From positions 124,001 to 188,000 of the forward strand of contig JANIIK010000775.1 in assembly GCA_027704905.1 (NCBI GenBank): a stretch of DNA of 64,000 nt, written 5' to 3'. Numbering within the stretch: the first letter of the stretch is position 1; each line of letters starts with the position of its first letter. The stretch comes from Muraenolepis orangiensis. Lineage: Eukaryota > Chordata > Actinopteri > Gadiformes > Muraenolepididae. A program made the translations under genes and the position numbers. The notes beneath the pieces were generated by a model, which was not told the DNA's origin, made no database searches, and was given only the letters and a program-made list of their open reading frames with translations. Shown one piece after another: positions 54,201 to 63,071 of this stretch.

Positions 54201-57200
54201 AAACATTCATCCGACATTGTGTGCCTATATTCGGATTGGTGATGGAGTGTGTGTGGGGGTCAGGACCAGTGCTTTTAGTCATACACACATCCGACATTGA
54301 GTGCCTATATTCGGATTGGAGATGGAGTGTGTGGGGGTCAGGACCAGTGCTCATAGTCATACACTTATCCGACATTGTGTGCCAATATTCAGATTGGAGA
54401 TGGAATGTGTGTGGGTCAGGAACAGTGCTCATAGTCATACACTTATCCGACATTGAGTGCTTATTTTTGGATGGGAAATGGAGTGTGTGTGGGGGTCAGT
54501 ACCAGTGCTTTTAGTCAAACACTCATCCGACAGTTTGTGCCCATATTGGGATTGGAGATGGACTGTGTGTGGGGGTGAGGACCAGTGCTTTTAGTCTTAC
54601 AATCATCCGACATTGAGTGCCTATATTCGGATTGGAGATGGAGTGTGTGTGGGGTCAGGACCAGTGCTCATAGTCATACACTCATCTGACATTGTGTGGC
54701 TATATTCGGATTGGAGATGGAGTTTGTGTGGGGGTGAGGACCAGTGCTTTTATTCAAACATACATCCGACATTGTGTGCCTATATTCGGATTGGTGATGG
54801 AGTGAGTGTGGGGGTCAGGACCAGTGCTTTTACTCATACACACATCCGACATTGAGTGCCTATTTTCGGATTGGAGATGGAGTGTGTGGGGGTCAGGACC
54901 AGTGCTCATTGTCATACACTTATCCAACATTGTGAGCCTATATTCGGATTGGAGATGGAGTGTGTGGGGGTCAGGACCAGTGCTCATAGTCATACACTTA
55001 TCCGACATTGTGTGCTTCTATTCCGATTGGAGATGGAGTTTGTGTGAGGGTGAGGACCAGTGCTTTTAGTTAAACATTCATCCGACAATGTGTGCCTATA
55101 TTCGGATTGGAGTTGGAGTGTGTGTGGGGGTCAGGTCCAGTGCTTTTAGTCATACACACATCCGACATTGAGTGCCTATTTTCGGATTGGAGATGGAGTG
55201 TGTGGGGGTCAGGACCAGTGCTCATTGTCATACACTTATCCAACATTGTGTGCCTATATTCGGATTGGAGATGGAGTTTGTGTGGGGGTGAGGACCAGTG
55301 CTTTTATTCAAACATTCATCCGACATTGTGTGCCTATATTCGGGTTGGTGATGGAGTGTGTGTGGGGGTCAGGACCAGTGCATTTAGTCAAACATTCATC
55401 CGAAATTGAGTGCCTATATTCGGATTGGAGATGGAGTGTGTGTGGTTTCAGGACCAGTTCTCATAGTCTTACACTTATCCGACATTGTGTGCCAATATTC
55501 GGATTGGAGATGGAATGTGTGTGGGTCAGGAACAGTGCTCATAGTCATACACTTATCCGACATTGAGTGCTTATTTTTGGATGGGAAATGGAGTGTGTGT
55601 GGGGGTCAGTACCAATGCTTTTAGTCAAACACTCATCCGACAGTTTGTGCCCATATTCGGATTGGAGATGGACTGTGTGTGGGGGTGAGGACCAGTGCTT
55701 TTAGTCTTACAATCATCCGACATTGAGTGACTATATTCGGATTGGAGATGGAGTGTGTGTGGGGTCAGGACCAGTGCTCATAGTCATACACTCATCTGAC
55801 ATTGTGTGGCTATATTCGGATTGGAGATGGAGTTTGTGTGGGGGTGAGGACCAGTGCTTTTATTCAAACATACATCCGACATTGTGTGCTTATATTCCGA
55901 TTGGAGATGGAGTTTGTGTGGGCATGAGGACCAGTGCTTTTAGTTAAACATTCATCCGACAATGTGTGCCTATATTCGGATTGGAGTTGGAGTGTGTGGG
56001 GGGGTCAGGTCCAGTGCTTTTAGTCATACACACATCCGACATTGAGTGCCTATTTTCAGATTGGAGATGGAGTGTGTGGGGGTCAGGACCAGTGCTCATT
56101 GTCATACACTTATCCAACATTGTGTGCCTATATTCGGATTGGAGATGGAGTTTGTGTGGGGGTGAGGACCAGTGCTTTTATTCAAACATTCATCCGACAT
56201 TGTGTGCCTATATTCGGATTGGTGATGGAGTGTGTGTGGGGGTCAGGACCAGTGCTTTTAGTCATACACACATCCGACATTGAGTGCCTATTTTCGGATT
56301 GGAGATAGAGTGTGTGGGGGTCAGGACCAGTGCTCATTGTCATACACTTATCCAACATTGTTTTCCTATATTCGGATTGGAGATGGAGTGTGTGGGGGTC
56401 AGGACCAGTGCTCATTGTCATACACTTATCCAACATTGTGTGCTTATATTCCGATTGGAGATGGAATTTGTGTGGGGGTGAGGACCAGTGCTTTTAGTTA
56501 AACATTCATACGACAATGTGTGCTTATATTCGGATTGGAGTTGGAGTGTGTGTGGGGGTCAGGACCAGTGCTTTTAGTCATACACACATCCAACATTGAA
56601 TACCTATTTTCAGATTGGAGATGGAGTGTGTGGGGGTCAGGACCAGTGCTCATTGTCATACACTTATCCAACATTGTGTGCCTATATTCGGATTGGAGAT
56701 GGAGTTTGTGTGGGGGTGAGGACCAGTGCTTTTAGTCAAACACTCATCCAACAGTTTGTGCCCATATTCGGATTGCAGATGGACTGTGTGTGGGGGTGAG
56801 GACCAGTGCTTTTAGTCTTACAATCATCCGAGAATTGAGTGCCTATATTCGGATTGGAGATGGAGTGTGTGTGGGGTCAGGACCAGTGCTCATAGTCATA
56901 CACTCATCTGACATTGTGTGGCTATATTCGGATTGGAGATGGAGTTTGTGTGGGGGTGAGGACCAGTGCTTTTATTCAAACATTCATCCGACATTGTGTG
57001 CCTATATTCGGATTGGTGATGGAGTGTGTGTGGGGGTCAGGACCAGTGCTTTTAGTCATACACACATCCGACATTGAGTGCCTATATTCGGATTGGAGAT
57101 GGAGTGTGTGGGGGTCAGGACCAGTGCTCATAGTCATACACTTATCCGACATTGTGTGCCAATATTCAGATTGGAGATGGAATGTGTGTGGGTCAGGAAC

Positions 57201-58490
57201 AGTGCTCATAGTCATACACTTATCCGACATTGAGTGCTTATTTTTGGATGGGAAATGGAGTGTGTGTGGGGGTCAGTACCAGTGCTTTTAGTCAAACACT
57301 CATCCGACAGTTTGTGCCCATATTGGGATTGGAGATGGACTGTGTGTGGGGGTGAGGACCAGTGCTTTTAGTCTTACAATCATCCGACATTGAGTGCCTA
57401 TATTCGGATTGGAGATGGAGTGTGTGTGGGGTCAGGACCAGTGCTCATAGTCATACACTCATCTGACATTGTGTGGCTATATTCGGATTGGAGATGGAGT
57501 TTGTGTGGGGGTGAGGACCAGTGCTTTTATTCAAACATACATCCGACATTGTGTGCCTATATTCGGATTGGTGATGGAGTGAGTGTGGGGGTCAGGACCA
57601 GTGCTTTTACTCATACACACATCCGACATTGAGTGCCTATTTTCGGATTGGAGATGGAGTGTGTGGGGGTCAGGACCAGTGCTCATTGTCATACACTTAT
57701 CCAACATTGTGAGCCTATATTCGGATTGGAGATGGAGTGTGTGGGGGTCAGGACCAGTGCTCATAGTCATACACTTATCCGACATTGTGTGCTTCTATTC
57801 CGATTGGAGATGGAGTTTGTGTGAGGGTGAGGACCAGTGCTTTTAGTTAAACATTCATCCGACAATGTGTGCCTATATTCGGATTGGAGTTGGAGTGTGT
57901 GTGGGGGTCAGGTCCAGTGCTTTTAGTCATACACACATCCGACATTGAGTGCCTATTTTCGGATTGGAGATGGAGTGTGTGGGGGTCAGGACCAGTGCTC
58001 ATTGTCATACACTTATCCAACATTGTGTGCCTATATTCGGATTGGAGATGGAGTTTGTGTGGGGGTGAGGACCAGTGCTTTTATTCAAACATTCATCCGA
58101 CATTGTGTGCCTATATTCGGGTTGGTGATGGAGTGTGTGTGGGGGTCAGGACCAGTGCATTTAGTCAAACATTCATCCGAAATTGAGTGCCTATATTCGG
58201 ATTGGAGATGGAGTGTGTGTGGTTTCAGGACCAGTTCTCATAGTCTTACACTTATCCGACATTGTGTGCCAATATTCGGATTGGAGATGGAATGTGTGTG
58301 GGTCAGGAACAGTGCTCATAGTCATACACTTATCCGACATTGAGTGCTTATTTTTGGATGGGAAATGGAGTGTGTGTGGGGGTCAGTACCAATGCTTTTA
58401 GTCAAACACTCATCCGACAGTTTGTGCCCATATTCGGATTGGAGATGGACTGTGTGTGGGGGTGAGGACCAGTGCTTTTAGTCTTACAAT
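51207..58490 (+). repeat. 2777-bp (35-unit) higher-order repeat, about 2.6 copies
   Basis: Equivalent points at 51836, 54613 and 57390, and at 52315, 55092 and 57869, are 2777 bp apart (35 units). One single-base deletion in the first copy (ttattttggatggg near 51687, elsewhere ttatttttggatggg) makes that offset 2776 bp upstream. Family markers are attcgggttggtgatgg, gtgtgtggtttcagg, cattgttttcctatatt and gatggaatttgtg. The match breaks down in the last 30 or so bases before the retrotransposon. Confidence 0.92.
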
Positions 58491-58520
58491 CATCCAACAT
58501 TGAGTGCCTATATTCAAATT

Positions 58521-58711
58521 TGTTAAGCAGAGCTTACGATACCGGCTAGCAAACGCTGAATAAACGTACATGAGGCAGGTTGCGGTACAAACAATGAGCG
58601 ATAGGTTTATTGGTACAGGTGGACTATAAATAGACATCACCTGGCATGGTCACATGACAAACACACCAGGGAATAATTGGGAACACTCATTACCAATCAC
58701 TCAATTTAACA
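58521..58711 (-). repeat. 3' LTR of the copia element (191 bp)
   Basis: It is bounded by the inverted termini TGTTAA and TTAACA, with TG/CA ends. It is identical to 62881-63071 except at 58602 (T here, A at 62962 on the plus strand). In element orientation it contains an A/T-rich TATA-like stretch (58625-58632) followed by AATAAA (58606-58611). The satellite unit is cut at the outer edge after tattcaaatt, which looks like the usual tattcggatt with two G to A changes. Confidence 0.97.
58606..58632 (-). promoter_or_regulatory. LTR TATA-like box and AATAAA polyadenylation signal
   Basis: In element orientation the LTR reads a TATTTATA stretch (58625-58632), then 13 bases later AATAAA (58606-58611). 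The same pair is in the other LTR, at 62985-62992 and 62966-62971. A start site about 25-30 bases below the TATA would fall after the AATAAA, so the signal may sit in U3 or very early in R. The assignment is by motif only. A TCACATGA E-box-like motif lies upstream, near 58651-58658. Confidence 0.5.
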
Positions 58712-58720
58712 CCCCCACTT
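58712..58720 (-). other. Polypurine tract (plus-strand primer site)
   Basis: In element orientation AAGTGGGGG immediately precedes the 3' LTR, with one interrupting T. This is the expected place and composition for the RNase H-resistant primer of plus-strand DNA synthesis. Its position confirms the LTR boundary at 58711 and the minus-strand orientation. Confidence 0.85.
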
Positions 58721-58804
58721 GTTCACACATTATTTACAAACATAAGGAAAAACAAAAACAAAAGAAAACATCATGGACAATAACTTCATTGCATCTTGGC
58801 TTGG
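58712..58804 (-). other. 3' untranslated segment of the element
   Basis: These 93 bases lie between the gag-pol stop and the 3' LTR. In element orientation the segment is T-rich and ends in the polypurine tract. No second reading frame, envelope gene or AATAAA is seen in it. Confidence 0.8.
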
Positions 58805-58870
58805 CTATAACCCAAACAGGAACCTGGAAAAGGCAAGTAGCTTCACTTTTGTAGCTGGCTTAGTCATTAG

Positions 58871-59275
58871 GTCAGCTACCATCTGATCTGTTGGGCAATA
58901 CTCCAAAAATACATCACCATTATTTACAGTAGATCTCACAAAATGGTATTTTATATCAATATGCTTACATCTCTGTCTACTAACAGGATTCTTTGCCAAT
59001 GCAATAGTACCTTGGTTGTCTTCATAAATCATAGGTACACCATATTGATAATCATCGAGATGTACAAGCAGTTGAGTCAAGTGCAAACACTCTTGGGTAG
59101 TGGCAGCCAATGCTATATACTCAGCCTCACATGTTGACAATGCTACAGTTGGCTGCTTTCTGGTTTTCCAGGAAATCGGAGGACCATTCTTACATAGGCT
59201 AACACAATAACCAGATGTACTGCGTCGGTCATTTGTATCACCTGCCCAATCTGCATCACTGTAAGCCACCATCCG
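58871..59275 (-). other. RNase H domain
   Basis: Residues 1061-1195 contain Y-S-D-A-D-W-A-G with D1067 (codon 59255-59257), S-T-C-E-A-E-Y with E1110, E-D-N-Q-G with D1146, and K-H-I-D-I-K-Y-H with D1167. Together they form the carboxylate set of copia-type RNase H, which removes the RNA template during cDNA synthesis. The polyprotein ends about 20 residues later, after a D-L-M-T-K-P motif common at copia C-termini. Confidence 0.93.
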
Positions 59276-59527
59276 TAACCCCTCATCACATTTCCTGTAA
59301 CAGAGCATTTTATCATTCGTGCATTTAAGATATTTCAGTACATGCTTTACAGTTGTCCACTGCTCTTCTGTTGGCCCACTGAAATACTGTGACAATTTGC
59401 TAACAACATAACTCAGATCAGGTCTAGTACATAAGGTTAGGTATATTAGGCTACCCACTGCCTCTCTGTATTTCCTGGGGTCATTCAGCTTTTCCTGACC
59501 ATCAGTGTAACTTAACTTTGGTTCACA

Positions 59528-60259
59528 AGGTGTTAACCTCGGTTTGCAATCTTGCATATCAAACTTTTCAAGCAGATTGTCAACATAAGTTTGCTGTGAC
59601 ATAGACACACCCACATTACTTTGGTCAAAAGTGATGCCTAGAAAGGTCTTCAGTCTGCCCAAATCTTTCATCTGGAATTTCTCAGTTAACATCTCTTTGA
59701 CAGTTTTTAAAGCTCTCTCATCACTGGCAGCAATAAGCAAGTCATCAACCCATATCAACATGATCACTTTCTCCTGTTCCGTTTCTCTCTTGTAAACACA
59801 ATGATCAGCCGGGTTTTGTACGAAGTCATTTTCGCACAGATAGTCATGAAGCATTTTGTTCCAGTTTCTGCCTGATTGCTTTAACCCATACAATGATTTC
59901 TCCAGTTTACACACCATTTTTCCACTTGTCTGAGAAATAACATCATACCCTTCTGGCTGTTCCATGTAAATTTCATAATCAATCGGTGCGTGCAAGTAGG
60001 CAGTTTTAACATCCATCTGATGGAGAATTAGATCTTCTTGAGCAGCTTTCTGCATTAGTACCCTCACACTGGTAAAGTTGGCAGTTGGAGAAAAAGTTTC
60101 TCCATAGTCTACACCCATCTCCTGACTATACCCCTTGGCGACATAGCGGGCCTTGTACTTTGCAGATCCATCAGCATTGCTTTTCATAGCGTACACCCAT
60201 CTACCCCCCACTGCCTTCTTGCCCTCAGGTAGTGTGGTTAGAGTAAATGTGTTGTTATC
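59528..60259 (-). other. Reverse transcriptase domain (RVT_2 type)
   Basis: Residues 733-976 hold the copia-type polymerase. The catalytic aspartates are D815, in a Q-M-D-V-K-T-A-Y motif (codon 60011-60013), and D904/D905, in W-V-D-D (59741-59746). The usual tyrosine at the X-X-D-D position is tryptophan, as I recall for several animal copia elements. The S-L-Y-G-L-K-Q-S motif (residues 854-861) is also intact. The domain looks functional. Confidence 0.95.
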
Positions 60260-60805
60260 CCTCAGTGATTTCATCTCATCATCCATTGCATCTAGCCACT
60301 CTCTTGAATTAGATGAATTCACAGCTTCTCTGAAAGTCTGAGGTACATTAGAAACCATCTTGTAGCAATAGTCAATGCTGATCTGTGCTTGATCACTCTC
60401 CACCCCATAGAAATCTGGCTTCCTTCTCTCTCTAACAGGGTATCTGCTCTCTGCACTCTGAGAATCTGAAGAATGGGATTCCGTCTTACCCTCAGCTGGC
60501 TGTAGGCTTACCTGGCTTGGGCCTGGCTCAGTCTCTGGGATGTCACCCTGCTCGGGTTTGTCAGGGTCAGGTCTGGTTGTGCTATACTGCACACCAACGT
60601 CATAGTCATCGGACACGTCATCATTGGTCATAAACCTTACCAGTCTATGTTTCATCACCTTCCTACTGTCAGGATAGTACACCATATAGGCCGGACTGTT
60701 CATATCATACCCAACAAAGATGCCCTTGTCAGACTTTGAGTCTAGCTTCTTCCTGTTCTGTCTATAGGCATAACACACAGTGCCAAACGTCTGCATCCTT
60801 GACAC

Positions 60806-61456
60806 ATTGGGTCTCCTTCCTGTCAGCATAAAGTATGGTGTTTGTCTGGTGCGATTGTTGAAACATCTATTCCTCACCACTACTGCTGTCTGGACTGCAT
60901 ATGGCCATAGCTCTTTGGGTAACTGGCTTCCTAAAAGCATACATCTCGCCATATCAAAAAGGGTCCTCCAGTTACGCTCAGCAGTGCCGTTCTGGTGTGG
61001 TGAGTAGGGTGCTGATGTCTCGTGTCTGATTCTGTTCCTGCGAAGTAGTGCTTGATACCCCTGCCCAGTAAATTCAGTGCCATTATCAGACCTGATACAT
61101 GTAACATTCCCATATGGGGCCATGTCAGCTAGGAATCTCTCTGTGGCATCCACTGTGTCACTTTTGTGCTTCAGAAAGTACACGCTCACTGCACTTGAGT
61201 AGTCATCAGTAAAGGAAATTGCATACTTATACCCTTCTCTGGACTCTGGTTCAATGGGGCCTGCCAAGTCTGTATGTACCAACTCTAAAGCTGACTTGGC
61301 TCTCACATCAGGCTCCCTGTTTCTGCTCTGAGTGAATTTCCCTTGAACACACAATTCACATTGCATGTGGGATGTTTTACCCCTGATTGACATACCATCC
61401 ACCACATTCTCTAATTTCTGAACATCATTAAAATTGCAATGTCCCAAAATCTCATG
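60806..61456 (-). other. Integrase: HHCC zinc domain and DDE core
   Basis: The N-terminal zinc-binding domain has H334, H339, C366 and C369 (gag-pre-integrase type). The catalytic core has D396 (codon 61268-61270), D457 (61085-61087) and E493 (60977-60979). The D457-E493 spacing is the canonical 35 residues. The SPHQNG motif before the glutamate is typical of retroviral and copia integrases. All catalytic residues are present. The DDE motif belongs to the retroviral integrase superfamily. Confidence 0.95.
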
Positions 61457-61570
61457 CCACCTCTGAATATCATGGCAACTCATACATTGATCACCACAGT
61501 CATTGTTCATATTCACTGGCACAATGGGCAAATAGAATAGTCTGTTATGTTCATGAATGGAAAAACGTGT

Positions 61571-61903
61571 ACCGTCTTTGTACTGCAGGACGTCTTCACC
61601 CTCCTTGAAGATCACCGTTGCCCCACTGGAAGTTGCAGCTCTTACGGAGAAAATGTTTTGGGGATAGGAGGGGATGTACAGCGCCTGCTTCAGTGTGGCA
61701 CTGAGGTGCCGCCCCCTGCTGTCGACCAGACACACCGTCGCTTCTCCTCTGCGCTCCGCGACCCCCTTGCACCTTGTGCCATCGGCCAGCTCCACACAAT
61801 GAGTCTCGGCCTGAAATCGATCGTCGAAGCTCTTGAACATTGACAGATCGGTGATGATGTGCGATGTCGCACCGGTGTCAACCATCAGCCCCGTCCTGAT
61901 GAC
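61571..61903 (-). other. Aspartic protease domain
   Basis: Residues 185-295 hold the retropepsin-like signature D-T-G-A-T-S-H at 193-199, with D193 as the catalytic aspartate. It lies after the zinc knuckle, as expected for a protease that processes the gag-pol precursor. A downstream hydrophobic ALYIP segment matches the usual copia context. The limits are approximate. Confidence 0.9.
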
Positions 61904-62059
61904 ACTGCTCCTCGGATGACGATCGCTGTTCACCACCGTGAAGGCAAAGGTGCTGTCGGTCTCCTCGTACAACCCCCGTGCGTTGTCCTGCCGCCACTGT
62001 TTCGGTTCTCCTCGCCATGTGGTACTCCTCCCTTGGCTGTACCAATGTTGACCACACCG

Positions 62060-62101
62060 ACACTGTCTTGCCTTGTGTCCTCTCTGGCCGCAACGGAAAC
62101 A
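62060..62101 (-). other. gag nucleocapsid zinc knuckle (CCHC)
   Basis: Residues 119-132 have the spacing C-x2-C-x4-H-x4-C, with C119, C122, H127 and C132. This is the RNA-packaging zinc knuckle of copia gag. It is preceded by a basic, serine-rich linker. All four ligands are intact. Confidence 0.95.
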
Positions 62102-62455
62102 CTCGATGTCCCCGCTCTCAGTGCGCTGTAGCCTCGCATCTGCCGGTGCGCTGGCTCTGCTTGAATGCGTCCGGGCCCCCATGACGTTGTCTTCGGCCAC
62201 AGCTGTGCGCATACCTTCAGTGTTCTCGTAACTCCGTAACTTTGTCTTAAAGCCCGCAAAAGAGAGAGTCTCATCACTTTGAGTGACAAAAATAGAAAAA
62301 AACTTGAATGATTCTGGCAGCCCCTTCAAAACCATCGCAACCAATAGTCCATCACTTAACACCTCTCCAGCATTCCTCAGCGCTGTGATTGAAGTCTCAG
62401 CACGTATGACATAGTCAGTCACACTCTCACCACTCAATTTTTGCAGAGAAGTCAA

Positions 62456-62794
62456 TTATGTGTAGAGACTCACAATGCGGGGCTTTCCCTTGCCAGCATA
62501 ATAGTCCCGTAAAATCTTGAGTGCTCCACGCCCGTCATCTGCAGCCTCTCGCATGACTAGGGACAAACTCTTGTCATCGAGGAATTGGATCAGTTCAGCA
62601 TATGCTTCAGCATTCTGTGTTTCGTCTTCAGCCAGTGCGTCTCCATCCGCACCCGCGGCAGGCCCATTTAAAATGGTGTCCTTTAATTTCATCAACCGTA
62701 AATGCCCCAAAAACTTTGTCTCCCACAGTTCATAATTCCTCTCGTCTCCGTCGAACACAAGACGAGACCAACGCGAACTTATTCTACCACTCAT
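62456..62794 (-). pseudogene. gag: gag N-terminal fragment (112 residues)
   Basis: This is the part of gag upstream of the premature TAA. It contains the copia-type gag start with a W-x-x-R-L-x-F-D-G pattern near residues 9-17, followed by a Y-x-x-W-E-x-K-F-L segment, as in UBN2/DUF4219-type gag domains. An alternative frame start ten codons upstream would use TTG, so the ATG at 62794 is preferred. If translated alone, it would lack the rest of the capsid region and the zinc knuckle. Confidence 0.85.
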
Positions 62795-62866
62795 GGTGCT
62801 ACAAACTTTGAGACACGCACTCAAACGTTTTCGCTACTCACACTGTATCCGCTCAACTTCAACGCT

Positions 62867-62880
62867 CTGGGCCCATAACC
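62867..62880 (-). other. Primer-binding site for an initiator tRNA-Met half
   Basis: The plus strand at 62867-62880 reads ctgggcccataacc, directly next to the 5' LTR. This equals the anticodon stem and loop of animal initiator tRNA-Met (loop CCCATAA containing the CAT anticodon), so the element RNA is complementary to the inside of the tRNA and not to its CCA end. Drosophila copia and yeast Ty5 are known to prime from a cleaved 5' half of initiator tRNA-Met at this position. The match runs 14 bases and fails at the next base on the inner side. Confidence 0.88.
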
Positions 62881-63071
62881 TGTTAAGCAGAGCTTACGAT
62901 ACCGGCTAGCAAACGCTGAATAAACGTACATGAGGCAGGTTGCGGTACAAACAATGAGCGAAAGGTTTATTGGTACAGGTGGACTATAAATAGACATCAC
63001 CTGGCATGGTCACATGACAAACACACCAGGGAATAATTGGGAACACTCATTACCAATCACTCAATTTAACA
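62881..63071 (-). repeat. 5' LTR of the copia element (191 bp)
   Basis: It is the promoter-bearing LTR in element orientation and has the same termini as the other copy. Its inner edge (62881) touches the primer-binding site directly. Outside the element the satellite resumes at 63072 with gtgtgtgggggtgagg. Compared with the left flank, about 10 bases of a normal unit are missing and nothing is duplicated. Confidence 0.97.

Larger units (their letters stand above)
511..58520 (+). repeat. Giant 79-80 bp satellite array with nested higher-order structure
   Basis: Direct head-to-tail units recur throughout without inversion. In order, each unit reads: ggaccagtgctttta, gtcaaacattcatccga, cattgtgtgcctatat, tcggattggagatgg, agtgtgtgtgggggtca. 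Length variants of 80, 79 and 78 bp come mainly from the number of GT steps and the length of the G run before the next ggacc. Recurrent classes differ after ggaccagtgct: ttta-gtcaaacattc, ttta-gtcatacacac, cata-gtcatacactt, catt-gtcatacactt, ttta-gtcttacaatc, cata-gtcatacactc, ttta-gttaaacattc and ttta-gtcaaacactc. Two further classes start ggaacagtg and gtaccagtg. Array length divided by 79.4 gives about 730 units. The period is not a multiple of three and each unit carries a TAG at tttTAGtc or tcaTAGtc, so open frames close within one to a few units and coding is unlikely. No CENP-B-box match was seen. Centromeric or other heterochromatin is plausible but not shown. Confidence 0.97.
58805..62794 (-). 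pseudogene. gag-pol polyprotein, disrupted by one in-frame stop
   Basis: A single frame of 1329 codons runs from an ATG at 62792-62794 to TAG at 58805-58807, a usual size for a copia polyprotein. The ATG has a good context (caccatga) and a leader of 86 bases from the primer-binding site. The only break is a TAA at 62456-62458, after codon 112, inside gag. No frameshift is seen. The stop is not at a gag/pol boundary, so programmed readthrough is unlikely and a nonsense mutation is the simpler reading. The 1216 codons after the stop keep all catalytic motifs. Between integrase and reverse transcriptase lies a low-complexity P/S/E/D-rich spacer (about residues 610-690 of the post-stop segment) ending in the RYPVRERRKP motif typical of copia elements. 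Residue numbers in the domain entries count from the codon after the stop. Confidence 0.93.
58521..63071 (-). mobile_element. Ty1/copia-type LTR retrotransposon, complete structure with one gag stop
   Basis: The 4551-bp element lies antisense to the window. In element order it has a 5' LTR (62881-63071), a primer-binding site touching it, a short leader, one gag-pol frame (62794 down to 58805) interrupted by one stop, a 93-bp 3' untranslated segment with a purine tract, and a 3' LTR (58521-58711). Integrase precedes reverse transcriptase, which defines the copia (Pseudoviridae-type) order. No envelope frame or chromodomain is present. The five bases outside each end (aaatt and gtgtg) do not match, so there is no target-site duplication. 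One mismatch between LTRs implies a recent insertion, or LTRs taken from two related copies. Confidence 0.96.

Noticed and set aside
511..58520. CRISPR array
   Set aside because: The whole 80-bp unit is repeated with no unique spacers, there are no cas genes, and the neighbouring element is a eukaryotic retrotransposon.
511..58520. CENP-B box in each unit
   Set aside because: The attcggattggagatgg segment begins like the box (TTCG) but lacks the required A and the CGGG core at the right spacing. A centromeric role cannot be claimed from this motif.
511..58520. Telomere-like repeat, from the gtgtgtgtggggg tract
   Set aside because: The tract occurs once per 80-bp unit and not as a short tandem motif. 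It does not match TTAGGG or another common animal telomere repeat.
511..58520. G-quadruplex array
   Set aside because: Each unit has one G5 run, the other G runs are two bases long, and the spacing between G5 runs is about 80 bases. That is not a canonical quadruplex motif.
61547..62289. Several open frames of 60-120 codons on both strands over the gag/protease region
   Set aside because: They overlap the gag-pol frame, which carries ordered, conserved motifs. The others have none and are shadows of it.
62456..62458. Programmed stop-codon readthrough between gag and pol
   Set aside because: The TAA lies in the first third of gag, upstream of the zinc knuckle and protease. Copia elements normally use one continuous gag-pol frame.
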